Shown here: positions 7,880-16,390 of the stretch, in pieces | How positions within the stretch are numbered: position 1 is the stretch's first letter | Layout of the letters: each line of letters starts with the position of its first letter | From: Gracilibacillus alcaliphilus | Lineage (GTDB): Bacteria; Bacillota; Bacilli; Bacillales; Amphibacillaceae | Assembly (NCBI RefSeq): GCF_016909015.1 | Contig: NZ_JAFBFA010000015.1 | Coordinates: forward strand, 46,458 to 110,457 | Reading direction: 5' to 3' | DNA: 64,000 nt | Program-made: the position numbers and the translations under genes | The notes under the pieces: model-generated | What the model was told of the DNA's origin: nothing | What the model saw: only the letters and a program-made list of their open reading frames with translations | The model's database searches: none

Positions 7880-9390
7880 TCTTTCCCTTCTTCCTCTTTG
7901 TTGTTCTCTTTATAGAAACAGCCAATTCCGGTAACTGCTAGAATAATCGCAATCACAAATCCGTATAAAGAAACAAATTGATAATTCCAATACTCTAATG
8001 GTGATACCCCTAACGCTCCAAACATGAATACCCCCGTTGCAGTCCATGGCAATAAACTCTCCAGCATGGTTCCATAGTCTTCAATACTTCTGGATAATAC
8101 CTTCTTAGGTATCTTGAACTTCTTATAAATCGGTCCAAATGCCTCTGCAACAATAAAAGATGTCGCCATCTGATTAGATGTCAAACCATTGGTAAGCGCC
8201 GTTGCAAATAAAGAGCTGACAATCGCCTGTGGACGGTTCTTGATCCAACGGAAGCCTTTATTAATCACATTTGGAATTGCGTTAATACAGTCAAGTGTAC
8301 CAACAAAAATAAACACCATAATCGCAATGATCACTGCACTGTCCATACTGTACAAGCCACCGCGGTTTAATAGTTCCGTAACGTTCCCATCAATATCAAG
8401 ATCAGGGAAGATAACAGCTGTATCAAAACCTGAATTCAACGCTAAAAAAACGTGTTCTGCACTGAAGCCTTGAACAAATAAGCCTATCACACCCGCAACA
8501 ATCGAAGAAGCGATTAAAGTTGGTGCTGTAGGTTTCTTGGTAAAGGAACCATATAAAACAACCAGTACAGGCACTATAATCAATACAATCTGCCACCATT
8601 GATCAAAATGGAACAATGCTGCTAATCCTTCTTTCAAAGTCGCTACCTCGCTTAATTGAGCAGCCGAAGTATCGACAGAAGAAGTGAATCCAATAATCAT
8701 ATATGTAATGGCAGCCAAAATATAAGCAGGTGCAGTCGTATTCACCATGGAGCGAATATGTTCCATTAAAGGTACACCTGCTGCCAATGCAGCAATGTTC
8801 GTCGTATCAGAAAGCGGTGACATCTTATCACCAAAATAAGCACCGCCAATGACAGCTGCAGCTACAATCGCTAAATTGGCATCGATCGCTGTGGCGATCC
8901 CCATAATAACTACACCAATTGTTCCTGCACTTCCCCAGGAAGTTCCGGTAAACACACTAAAAATAGAAGGCACCAGAAAAGCAACAACATACATATAGTT
9001 CGGGTTAATCAAATCCACCCCATAATAAATAAGCATTGGAATCGTACCCGCAAACATCCAGGATCCTACGAGAATACCAATTGAAAACAAAATTATCGCC
9101 GCTGGAACAAGCTGGGATACTTTTTTCACAATATGTTTTTGAATGTCGTCCCATTTATATCCCATATGAGCTAAATTAAGCACACTTATTACCGTCGCAA
9201 ACAAAAAAACCAATTCCAATGGCATCATTGGACCCGGTTCCCGCACTGTTTCTGTTACACCATCTGCATTAGTAACTTCTACCGTTGTAGACAATAGTTG
9301 CGGCATAAGAATTACACCGAATAAAATAAGCAAGAATAAACCTGCTAAAGGAATCATACTTCTTAGCAGTGAAACTTCCTTGTTTTCCAT
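7876..9390 (-). CDS. nhaC: NhaC-family Na+/H+ antiporter-like transporter
   Basis: 504-residue polytopic membrane protein with about 11-12 hydrophobic helices. Family signatures are GTSWGSAGTIGVV (around residue 150), GGAYFGDKMSPLSDTTN and NGLTSNQMATSFIVAEAF. Known members exchange Na+ for H+, or malate/lactate or amino-acid related solutes. ATG start after AAGGAG. The first gene of a two-gene operon with a sulfur-amino-acid PLP enzyme, which makes a role in moving a substrate or product of that enzyme worth considering (inference). A possible weak cre-like site lies upstream. Confidence 0.87.
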   Translation of the reverse strand: MENKEVSLLRSMIPLAGLFLLILFGVILMPQLLSTTVEVTNADGVTETVREPGPMMPLELVFLFATVISVLNLAHMGYKWDDIQKHIVKKVSQLVPAAIILFSIGILVGSWMFAGTIPMLIYYGVDLINPNYMYVVAFLVPSIFSVFTGTSWGSAGTIGVVIMGIATAIDANLAIVAAAVIGGAYFGDKMSPLSDTTNIAALAAGVPLMEHIRSMVNTTAPAYILAAITYMIIGFTSSVDTSAAQLSEVATLKEGLAALFHFDQWWQIVLIIVPVLVVLYGSFTKKPTAPTLIASSIVAGVIGLFVQGFSAEHVFLALNSGFDTAVIFPDLDIDGNVTELLNRGGLYSMDSAVIIAIMVFIFVGTLDCINAIPNVINKGFRWIKNRPQAIVSSLFATALTNGLTSNQMATSFIVAEAFGPIYKKFKIPKKVLSRSIEDYGTMLESLLPWTATGVFMFGALGVSPLEYWNYQFVSLYGFVIAIILAVTGIGCFYKENNKEEEGKE

Positions 9391-9632
9391 AAAACATCAT
9401 TCTCCTTCTAGTACAGGACGTTACCTAACCCGCTTGCATAGCTAACACCCTTCTTTGATGATAACGTCTTTTCAAAACTTGCAAAAAGATATAACACTTG
9501 CTCATAAGCCCTGTCGCTTACTTATGATTGTTCATTTGCTGCTTTTCAGTATATAACCCCTTACAAATAACGCTTTCATCGAATAGTTTGTTTATGCAAC
9601 AACTAAACTAAGCGCATTTTTAAATATAACAT
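9391..9632 (-). promoter_or_regulatory. Control region of the nhaC operon with cre-like site
   Basis: About 240 bp of leader. On the minus strand a cre-like sequence TGAAAGCGTTATTT (9565-9578) matches 12 of 14 consensus positions, and a -10-like TATACT (9548-9553) lies just downstream of it. No S-box or T-box pattern was found although a sulfur amino-acid enzyme is in the operon. Confidence 0.35.
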
Positions 9633-9668
9633 ATGGCATCAATGAACACAATGATTCATTGATGCCAT
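9633..9668. terminator. Perfect hairpin downstream of the fucose operon
   Basis: A perfect 14-bp inverted repeat, ATGGCATCAATGAA and TTCATTGATGCCAT, with an 8-base loop. It lies 123 bp beyond the fucI stop codon. On the minus strand it is followed by an AT-rich run without a clean T tract, so it may stabilise the 3' end of the mRNA rather than act as a strong terminator. The 122 bp between it and fucI hold nothing I recognise. Confidence 0.55.
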
Positions 9669-9790
9669 TTATTTTACTCCATGCAAATGGTCTTAAGATC
9701 GTACCAATAAAAGATAACGAGCTGTCTCTCTAATAAGTCCCGCTGCCCATCTATGTGAAGGTGCACCCTCATTGATGGCCGTTTTCACTG

Positions 9791-11578
9791 TTATTTATAT
9801 AGCGGCCCATAGGTCTGGCATGCCCGATAATCTGCACCTTCTGGATCCTTGGTGCCAAACATATTCCATGCACTTGGCCGGAAGATACCTTCTTCCTTTA
9901 CATTATGCATATTGACTGGTATACGCAGCATCGATGCTAACGTGATTAAATCTTGGCCAATGTGACCATAACTGATCGAGCAATGATTAGCTCCCCAATT
10001 GTTCATCACGGTGTAGACATCACGGAAAGCACCCTCACCAGTTAAATTCGGTACAAACCATGTAGTCGGCCATGTTGGATCTGTTCGATCATTTAATGTC
10101 GCATGTACGTCATCTGGCAGATCCACCGTATAGCCTTCTGCGATCTGCATAACTGGACCTAAGCCTTTAATCAAATTGACTCGGGCAATGGTCACAGGCA
10201 TGCCGCCTTTGGTTCGGAAGTTGCTGGAGAAGCCGCCGCCACGAAAATACTCGGTGTTGGCAGGGCGCCATTGTGTCGCCTTCAAACACTTATCTGCCTC
10301 TGCTTCGGTAATATCCCAAAATGGTTTCATTGCTGGTTTGCCATCTATCTCCTGCTCCCCTGTACCATCCAGTGCCGCTGATCCAGAGTTGATAAGGTGA
10401 ATCACTCCTTGTGCTGCCTGCCCTTCTAATGTATGATTGGTCACCCGTTTCACCGCATCAGGGCTCCAATACGTACGCACATCAGCAAAGACTTGTGCCG
10501 TGTTGGTTAATAAGTGACCAAACAACATCGTTACGGCATTTAAGGTATCATTTTCAGTAGCTACCATATAAGGAGCACGGATACCATTCCAATCGAATGA
10601 TGAGTTTAAGATAGCCTCCATGAAATCACCGTTCGGGAAATGGTCGGTCCATTGACGCTGCCCCTGGAATCCAGCAGCAATAGCATGGTGTCCCATCGCC
10701 TCTTCTTCATAGCCCATTTCAGCAAGTTTTGGATTTCCTTCCATCAAATCTCTAGCAATCAATGTCATCTTAATGTTCATTTTCAGGTCTTCTTCTTTTT
10801 GTTCATCTGTTCGTTTATTCTTATTCTTATTGATGTCTGAGCCGAAAATGCCATTTGCTTTGATCCAGGCATAGGCTTGCTCAAATTCTTCTTTATCATA
10901 GATTTCCTCTTCGACACGCCGGATGATTTCGGATGAATCCACATATTCATTTCGCATACCTAAATATTCTTGGAAGAAGTCTTCATTGACCATACTTCCG
11001 GCAATCCCCATTGATACCGAACCAATCGCTAAATAAGACTTATCCTTCAACATAGCTACAGCAATACCAGCACGGGCAAAACGCAGGATCTTCTCTGCTA
11101 CATCTTCTGGAATACTTTGATCTTCGATATCTTGCACTTCGTGTCCATAGATACCAAATGCCGGGATTCCTTTCTGATTATGGGCAGCTAATACAGCAGC
11201 CAAGTAAACGGCACCTGGGCGTTCTGTCCCATTAAATCCCCAGATGGCATTCGGACGATTTGGATTCATATCCATCGTTTCGGAACCATAACACCAACAA
11301 GGAGTCACCGTAATGGTAACACCGACATTCTCTTTATCAAACTTAGCTTTTGCCATGGAAGCCTCTGCTACACCGCCAATGCAAGTATCAGCAATCACGG
11401 TTTGAATTGGCTCCCCATTATGATAGCGGAGATTCTCTGATAACAGCTTGGACACAGCCTCTGCCATCCCCATTGTCTTTTCTTCCAGTGATTCACGCAC
11501 CCCTCTTCTCCGGCCATCAATCGTTGGCCGAATTCCTATCTTTGGCATTTCTCCAATCCATCTGCTTTGACTTGACAT
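9791..11578 (-). CDS. fucI: L-fucose isomerase
   Basis: Converts L-fucose to L-fuculose (and D-arabinose to D-ribulose). At 595 residues it matches the 591-residue E. coli enzyme. The metal and catalytic residues are in place: Glu342 (VATENDTLNAV), Asp366 (VFADVRTYWSP), exactly 24 residues apart as in the E. coli enzyme (Glu337/Asp361), and His532 (GANHCSISYGH). N-terminal domains start with the typical PKIGIRPTIDGRRRGVRESLEEKT. It is the last gene of the fucR-fucA-kinase-fucI run, 80 bp after the kinase gene, with a TCCTCC-complement ribosome binding site before the ATG. No dedicated fucose permease is next to it. Confidence 0.96.
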   Translation of the reverse strand: MSSQSRWIGEMPKIGIRPTIDGRRRGVRESLEEKTMGMAEAVSKLLSENLRYHNGEPIQTVIADTCIGGVAEASMAKAKFDKENVGVTITVTPCWCYGSETMDMNPNRPNAIWGFNGTERPGAVYLAAVLAAHNQKGIPAFGIYGHEVQDIEDQSIPEDVAEKILRFARAGIAVAMLKDKSYLAIGSVSMGIAGSMVNEDFFQEYLGMRNEYVDSSEIIRRVEEEIYDKEEFEQAYAWIKANGIFGSDINKNKNKRTDEQKEEDLKMNIKMTLIARDLMEGNPKLAEMGYEEEAMGHHAIAAGFQGQRQWTDHFPNGDFMEAILNSSFDWNGIRAPYMVATENDTLNAVTMLFGHLLTNTAQVFADVRTYWSPDAVKRVTNHTLEGQAAQGVIHLINSGSAALDGTGEQEIDGKPAMKPFWDITEAEADKCLKATQWRPANTEYFRGGGFSSNFRTKGGMPVTIARVNLIKGLGPVMQIAEGYTVDLPDDVHATLNDRTDPTWPTTWFVPNLTGEGAFRDVYTVMNNWGANHCSISYGHIGQDLITLASMLRIPVNMHNVKEEGIFRPSAWNMFGTKDPEGADYRACQTYGPLYK

Positions 11579-11658
11579 ATTACTTCCTCCTCTTGTTTAC
11601 AATATAAATATGTTTTTTATTCATCATTCCCCATGTCTTCATCATGTGATCTGTGAAG

Positions 11659-13131
11659 TTAGGAGATTAACATCTTGGTAAAACGTTGATATGCTTGCTG
11701 CCATTCTTCTGCTTGCTTTGGTTGATATATGTTCACCTTAAAGGATTTCTTGACGATCTGTCTGGCCTCTTGAATCGACGCAATCTCCCCTAGAGCCAGC
11801 CATTGCCCAATCGCATTTCCAATCGAACTGGCCTCCACTGGACCGGCTGTCACTTCCCGCAACGTTGCACTCGCTGTTAACTGACATAATGTCTCATTAC
11901 GAATAGCACCTCCTCCCATGTGAATACGCTTTAATTCCTTGCCGGTTAGTTGTTCTAATCTTTCGATCACCCAGCGGTATTTTAGGACAAGACTTTCTAG
12001 AATACAGCGAATAAGTTCCCCTTGTGTTTCAGGAACTGGCTGAGAGGTCGCAGTACAATAATGCTGGATCGCTTCTACCATGTTCACTGGATTAAAAAAT
12101 TGTGTATCATCAGGGTTGATGAAGGAACGGAAGGCAGGAGCCTCTGCAAATAACGTATTTTCCTTTGCGTAATCAGTCTTAATCCCTTGACGCTCCCACA
12201 CCTTTCGGCATTGCTGTAACAGCCACATTCCCATATTATTTTTCTGCAAGCGCGACCGCCCATCTATGGTTCCCTCGTTTGTAAATCCCCAGTGCATTGC
12301 ATTGATATCGGTAACATTTTGTTCTATCGGTACACCTATTAACACCCATGTGCCACAGCTCATAAAAATGGATTGGTCATCCTCCAACGGTAAGGCTGCT
12401 AAGGCACTTGCTGTATCATGACCTGCTACATTCACTACCTTAACTGGATCCATATGTAATTCTCGATTAATCGCAGGTAGTGTCTCACCGGATATGGTAG
12501 CAGAGTTCACTAATGGAGCGAATATATGAGACGGTAAACCTAATTGTGTCAGGATATCTTTTGCCCATTGCTTTCCTTCCGAGGTAAGTAATTGAGTTGT
12601 AGAGCTGATCGTAAACTCGTTATACTTCTCTCCGCTAAACAAATAAGACAATAAGTTCGGTGTAAGCAGCAATGTATCCGCCTGTTCCAGCAGCTCTGGG
12701 CAGTGCTGTTTAATAGCATATAATTGAAAAACCGTATTGATTGGCGCCGTTTCTACTCCGGTAAGCTCGAATAATTTCTCTGAGCTGATATGCTGTAAGG
12801 CTGCTTCCATCGCCTCTTGATTACGAGGATTCCGGTAACTATACGGATTGGCTAATAATTCACCAGTTTTGGCTAACAGACCAAAATCGACTCCCCACGT
12901 GTCAATTCCCATACTCTCAATTTCGGAATGCCCCTTTTGTAAACTAATCTGCATGCCTTTTTTCATTTCAGCAAAAATATGGAGGATATCCCAATAATCA
13001 TTCCCTGTCACATGAACAGGATGGTTGTCAAACCGGTATATTTCTTCTGTATACATTTTTTCTCCATCAAAGCTGTTCAATATCAGCCTGCCATTAGAAG
13101 CTCCAATATCAAAAGCCCACACCTTCTTCAT
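11659..13131 (-). CDS. FGGY-family kinase, L-fuculokinase/rhamnulokinase type
   Basis: 490 residues; phosphorylates a ketose, here most likely L-fuculose at O-1, feeding the aldolase encoded just upstream. The fold is FGGY: FDIGASNGR phosphate loop at residues 8-16, the catalytic region MGIDTWGVDFGLL (around 80-92), AGHDTASALAALP in the second domain and the HMGGGAIRNETLCQLTA adenine-binding region. By overall pattern it is closer to RhaB rhamnulokinases than to E. coli FucK, which is common in Firmicutes fucose clusters. ATG follows GGAGGG and starts 12 bp after the fucA stop, consistent with an operon. Confidence 0.9.
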   Translation of the reverse strand: MKKVWAFDIGASNGRLILNSFDGEKMYTEEIYRFDNHPVHVTGNDYWDILHIFAEMKKGMQISLQKGHSEIESMGIDTWGVDFGLLAKTGELLANPYSYRNPRNQEAMEAALQHISSEKLFELTGVETAPINTVFQLYAIKQHCPELLEQADTLLLTPNLLSYLFSGEKYNEFTISSTTQLLTSEGKQWAKDILTQLGLPSHIFAPLVNSATISGETLPAINRELHMDPVKVVNVAGHDTASALAALPLEDDQSIFMSCGTWVLIGVPIEQNVTDINAMHWGFTNEGTIDGRSRLQKNNMGMWLLQQCRKVWERQGIKTDYAKENTLFAEAPAFRSFINPDDTQFFNPVNMVEAIQHYCTATSQPVPETQGELIRCILESLVLKYRWVIERLEQLTGKELKRIHMGGGAIRNETLCQLTASATLREVTAGPVEASSIGNAIGQWLALGEIASIQEARQIVKKSFKVNIYQPKQAEEWQQAYQRFTKMLIS

Positions 13132-13143
13132 GCAATCCCTCCG

Positions 13144-13794
13144 TTATTTGGTGTCTTTTAACAATTTTGCCCGGTATTTTTCACTGGACAGATTCCGCAA
13201 ATCGGCACATTCTTCATCCGATAACAGTCTTGGCGTGCCGACAGTACTGGATATAGTAAACACCTTGGCTGCCTCTTCTACTAACTGCATAAAAAAATAT
13301 GCCTCTTTCATCGATGTTCCTACTGTTAATACACCATGATTACGCATTACTACAACATCAGTTTCCTCTATGACATCTGCAACAGCATCGGCCAACACGT
13401 GTGTGGTCGGAATCATATACTCTAAATACTTCACATTCTTAATCATAGCTGGAAAATCCGGAAACATACTCGGAATCTCCTGTCCAGCTGATGAAACGCC
13501 TACCGAGTAACTTGGATGGGCATGAAGGACAGAGTCGATATCTGGCCTTCTCCGGAAACATTCCAAATGCATCAATATCTCTGATGACGGCTTTAACTCA
13601 CTCTCGACAGCCCCTGATCCAATATGGACCTTCACCCACTGAGGACCTTCAATTTCCTGCAGATCAAACCCGCTTGGGGAAATATACATATAGTCTCCAT
13701 CTCGCATACTCAGATTGCCTCCAGCTCCAACTACTAAACCTGAGGTTACCAATTTCTTTGCATATAACTCTAACTGTTGCGTAACATTACTCAT
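13144..13794 (-). CDS. fucA: L-fuculose-1-phosphate aldolase
   Basis: 216-residue class II aldolase of the aldolase/adducin fold; cleaves L-fuculose-1-phosphate to dihydroxyacetone phosphate and L-lactaldehyde. The zinc ligands and catalytic acid line up with the E. coli enzyme: Glu72 (SSEILMH), His91 and His93 (LHAHP) and His153 (MRNHG); E. coli has 73, 92, 94 and 155. The GAGGNLSMR phosphate-binding motif is at residues 23-31. Lies between the regulator and kinase genes. No lactaldehyde reductase or dehydrogenase is adjacent. Confidence 0.94.
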   Translation of the reverse strand: MSNVTQQLELYAKKLVTSGLVVGAGGNLSMRDGDYMYISPSGFDLQEIEGPQWVKVHIGSGAVESELKPSSEILMHLECFRRRPDIDSVLHAHPSYSVGVSSAGQEIPSMFPDFPAMIKNVKYLEYMIPTTHVLADAVADVIEETDVVVMRNHGVLTVGTSMKEAYFFMQLVEEAAKVFTISSTVGTPRLLSDEECADLRNLSSEKYRAKLLKDTK

Positions 13795-13834
13795 CTTATT
13801 ACCTCCTCTGTCAGCATATTACTGTTTTTTGGGA

Positions 13835-13848
13835 ATAAAGCGGTTTCA
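13835..13848 (-). promoter_or_regulatory. Candidate cre site upstream of fucA
   Basis: Minus-strand TGAAACCGCTTTAT matches 12 of 14 positions of the cre consensus (last two differ). Its place 40 bp before fucA would allow CcpA to block transcription of the catabolic genes. Confidence 0.4.
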
Positions 13849-13862
13849 ACTATAATAAAAAC

Positions 13863-13955
13863 AAGCTTTATCAGGGTGCACTCCCATAATCCCCGGCTTC
13901 TTACCGCATAAGCCGGCTCTTCTAGGTCATTTGCACCATGATAAACGAAAAGCTT
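13863..13955 (-). promoter_or_regulatory. Nested hairpin between fucR and fucA
   Basis: Outer arms AAGCTTTATCAGGGTGCA (13863-13880) and TGCACCATGAT...AAGCTT (13932-13955) pair with a few bulges, and enclose a second perfect stem CCGGCTT (13893-13899) with AAGCCGG (13910-13916). There is no T tract directly after it, so it is not a plain terminator. It could be an attenuator or an RNA-processing structure separating repressor from catabolic genes. Confidence 0.5.
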
Positions 13956-13964
13956 CTCCCTCAT

Positions 13965-14987
13965 CTATGACCGCTTCATCGTCGATTTGCGAATATGGAT
14001 AACTGGCGGTAAAATGACTTGCTGCCTTATCCCCGCCTCTTTCTCCTCTACCCGTTCAATCAACAGCTGTATACCTACTCGTCCGAATTCAATTGCCGGC
14101 TGAGCCGCTACTGTAAAAAACGGGTCAAAGTAAACAATAGGCTCTACCTCATCAAAACAAACAACTGATATGTCATCAGGCACGCTCAATCCAAGCTCCC
14201 GTAAACTTCTAATTGCACTTACCGCAATAAAGTTATTCGCTGCAAAAATAGCTGTCGGGCATTTATCTGCCTCTAAACTTAATAAACGTTTCAGAATCTC
14301 TTTCGCCTTACCTTCTTGGGCATGCTTATAATCCAATTCAGATAGATAGTGTTCATAGACTTCTAATCCATTTTGTTTTAATGTTTCTAAATAACCACGG
14401 GCACGTTCTCTTGCTGTGGATACATTGGCCGGTCCGTTAATCAGCGCAATATTTTGATGACCGTAGTCAATTAAATGCTGAACAAGCTGTTGAGTCCCTA
14501 AATAGCTGTCACCGATTACATAATCCCCTTCAAACCCTTCAATTGTTCGGTCAAGCAGCACCACCTGAATATTATGTTTCCTCAAGCGTTCCACCTGATC
14601 AATGGTCTTATCACTCGTTGGTGTGATCAATACCCCATCTACCCGAGCAGAAATCATCATATCAATATAATTGACTTCCTTATCACTATCCTCATCTGTA
14701 TTACTTATCAACACGCGATAGCCTTTCTCTACAGCCACATCTTCAACTCCGCGGGCGATTTTGGAGAAGTATGGATTGGTAATATCGGTAAGAATAAGCC
14801 CTAGGGTTTTCGTTTGATTAGATGTCAAACTCCTTGCGGCTGCATTTGGTATGTAGCCTAATTCCTTAATAGCTCTTTCTACCTTTTCCCTCGTGGTTGC
14901 CTTAATGTTTATTGAGTTATTAATGACCCTAGATACCGTCATCGGTGATACATTCGCATATTTTGCAATATCATAAATAGTTACCAT
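13965..14987 (-). CDS. LacI-family repressor of the fucose locus
   Basis: 340 residues. The N-terminal LacI helix-turn-helix is complete (IYDIAKYANVSPMTVSRVIN, residues 4-23) with hinge segment IPNAAARSL, followed by a periplasmic-binding-protein-like effector domain (DITNPYFSKIARGVEDVA, FDEVEPIVYFDPFFTVAAQP). It probably senses fucose or a fuculose derivative and represses the operon it heads. A near-perfect 16-bp palindrome overlaps its own -35 region (15138-15153) and a related half-site lies at 15025-15040, pointing to autoregulation of the whole fucR-fucA-kinase-fucI unit. Confidence 0.92.
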   Translation of the reverse strand: MVTIYDIAKYANVSPMTVSRVINNSINIKATTREKVERAIKELGYIPNAAARSLTSNQTKTLGLILTDITNPYFSKIARGVEDVAVEKGYRVLISNTDEDSDKEVNYIDMMISARVDGVLITPTSDKTIDQVERLRKHNIQVVLLDRTIEGFEGDYVIGDSYLGTQQLVQHLIDYGHQNIALINGPANVSTARERARGYLETLKQNGLEVYEHYLSELDYKHAQEGKAKEILKRLLSLEADKCPTAIFAANNFIAVSAIRSLRELGLSVPDDISVVCFDEVEPIVYFDPFFTVAAQPAIEFGRVGIQLLIERVEEKEAGIRQQVILPPVIHIRKSTMKRS

Positions 14988-15024
14988 TCGTCATAACCCC
15001 ATTCTAAGTACGTTATAACCCCAA

Positions 15025-15040
15025 GAATAGCGGTAACATT
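15025..15040 (-). promoter_or_regulatory. Second candidate operator of the LacI-type repressor
   Basis: Minus-strand AATGTTACCGCTATTC shares TGTTACCG-TA with the main operator, whose centre is about 112 bp away. A second site at this distance could support repression by DNA looping (inference). Confidence 0.4.
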
Positions 15041-15124
15041 TAGAGATTGCAAGAGTTATACAATGATTCTGACAATTTTATTCATCTAATCAGTCACAAA
15101 ACCACCATAATAGGAATTGCAGTA

Positions 15125-15153
15125 ATTATATCATAAATTGTTATCGGTAACAA
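15125..15153 (-). promoter_or_regulatory. Promoter and operator of the fucose operon
   Basis: On the minus strand: -35 TTGTTA (15148-15153), 17-bp spacer, -10 TATAAT (15125-15130). The 16-bp palindrome TTGTTACCGATAACAA (15138-15153, one mismatch between halves, CG at the centre as in LacI-family operators) covers the -35 and half the spacer, so a bound repressor would exclude RNA polymerase. The rest of the 412-bp gap (14988-15399) is AT-rich with nothing else seen. Confidence 0.75.
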
Positions 15154-15341
15154 ACAAAAGGTCGAGAAAAGCTTACATTACAAAATATATCGTTTGAAAA
15201 TTTATCTACATGTGAATAGTTCATCAAACATATAAATTTTATAGTTATCCAATTACAGCTGCTTCTTGCCTGTGCGTCGATTCATTTTTATAAACAAAAT
15301 TCAGGTTTGTTCTCAAATTTCCCTTAACTTCCAATCACACT

Positions 15342-15379
15342 TAAGAAAAACCAGCATAAAATCTGCTCGGTTTTTCTTA
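15342..15379 (-). terminator. Terminator of the sugar isomerase/epimerase gene
   Basis: Stem TAAGAAAAACC/GGTTTTTCTTA with an inner AGCA/TGCT pair and TTTTTCTT on the minus strand; 20 bp after the stop codon. Confidence 0.8.
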
Positions 15380-15399
15380 GGTTACACCTTTTGTGAAAT

Positions 15400-16233
15400 T
15401 TATAACCGACCTAATTGCTCCTGAATAAAGGAGATACTTTTACTGATTTGGTCTTCTGATAAGCCATGCATAATTAAAGGAATCTCATCATAATCCTGTG
15501 ACAGCAGAGATAAATAATAAGCATAGTCAAGAATCCCTTCTCCCGCTGCAACAAAATGCAGGCCTGGTTCATGAGCAATATCCTTGGCATGAGAAAGAAC
15601 GATATCGTCACCTAATAGATCAAAGCCCTCCTGGATCGTGCCTTGCATATCATCATATTGATTAGGCTGAAATAAATTGGCTCCATCCATAATCACTTTG
15701 AGATAAGGAGACTGCATTTGATCGATAATTTCTTTGCAACGTTTGGCCGAATTCACTACATTGGAGGCTTCTGTTTCAATCGCTAAAACAATCTCATGCT
15801 CCTTCGCAATCTTCAAAGCCTGTTCCAAGCAGTTTGACATATCATGCCAAGCTTCTTCTGTCTGATTATCTGGATGCCACCGCCACATATTCTCTTCATC
15901 TCGTGATCCGGTGCATAGCGTAATAATTGGACTGCCCATAGACTTAGTCATAACAGCCAATGTTTGTAGCCTTTTTAAACCTTCTTCTCTGACTGCTTCA
16001 TCTGGATGAGCCATATTAAATGTTCCAGATACCGCACTAATGTTAATATCATATTCTTCTGCTGCAAGATTAATCCGTTTTACCGCCTCCACATCAATTC
16101 TTTCAGGCAGCGTTGGCAACCCTACACTCGATAAATCTAATTGGACATGACGCAGATGATAGGATTGAATCGCTTGAAAGGTCTCTTCAATCGAATGGCG
16201 CTTAATGGTGTCTGTTAAAATGCCTAATTCCAT
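15400..16233 (-). CDS. Sugar phosphate isomerase/epimerase (xylose-isomerase-like TIM barrel)
   Basis: 277 residues of the AP-endonuclease-2 superfamily, a metal-dependent TIM barrel that isomerises or epimerises sugars and inososes. Typical elements are the N-terminal GILTDTI, LQLDLSSVG-like second strand (HVQLDLSSVG), ITLCTGSR, AIETEASNV (metal-binding Glu), VIMDGANLF (Asp) and LSHAKDIAH (His/Asp). Substrate cannot be told; its neighbourhood with the fucose genes suggests a role on the same or a related sugar. Own promoter (TTGTCG, 18 bp, TATAAT) and own terminator, so it is a single transcription unit. ATG follows GGAGAGG. Confidence 0.82.
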   Translation of the reverse strand: MELGILTDTIKRHSIEETFQAIQSYHLRHVQLDLSSVGLPTLPERIDVEAVKRINLAAEEYDINISAVSGTFNMAHPDEAVREEGLKRLQTLAVMTKSMGSPIITLCTGSRDEENMWRWHPDNQTEEAWHDMSNCLEQALKIAKEHEIVLAIETEASNVVNSAKRCKEIIDQMQSPYLKVIMDGANLFQPNQYDDMQGTIQEGFDLLGDDIVLSHAKDIAHEPGLHFVAAGEGILDYAYYLSLLSQDYDEIPLIMHGLSEDQISKSISFIQEQLGRL

Positions 16234-16293
16234 GTTTATCTCAACCTCTCCACAAATTTGTTAAGGCTTTCATTTTTTTGCTTGACTTATTCT

Positions 16294-16323
16294 ATTATAA
16301 CAAATGCATTTTCTGATCGACAA
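16294..16323 (-). promoter_or_regulatory. Promoter of the isomerase/epimerase gene
   Basis: Minus-strand TTGTCG (16318-16323), 18-bp spacer and TATAAT (16294-16299), about 60 bp before the ATG. Confidence 0.6.
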
Positions 16324-16355
16324 CTGTGCTTTGTTTTAAGATTGTCAACAAACTT

Positions 16356-16390
16356 AAAACAGCCGGATGATTTATAACATCTGGCTGTTT
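16356..16390 (-). terminator. Terminator overlapping the end of the flavodoxin-fold reductase gene
   Basis: Stem AAACAGCCAGATG/CATCCGGCTGTTTT on the minus strand. Its 5' arm is formed by the last five codons, so the stop codon lies in the loop. Confidence 0.75.

Noticed and set aside
9391..9632. S-box or T-box riboswitch ahead of the sulfur-enzyme operon
   Set aside because: None of the conserved core motifs of either riboswitch was found in the leader on the minus strand.
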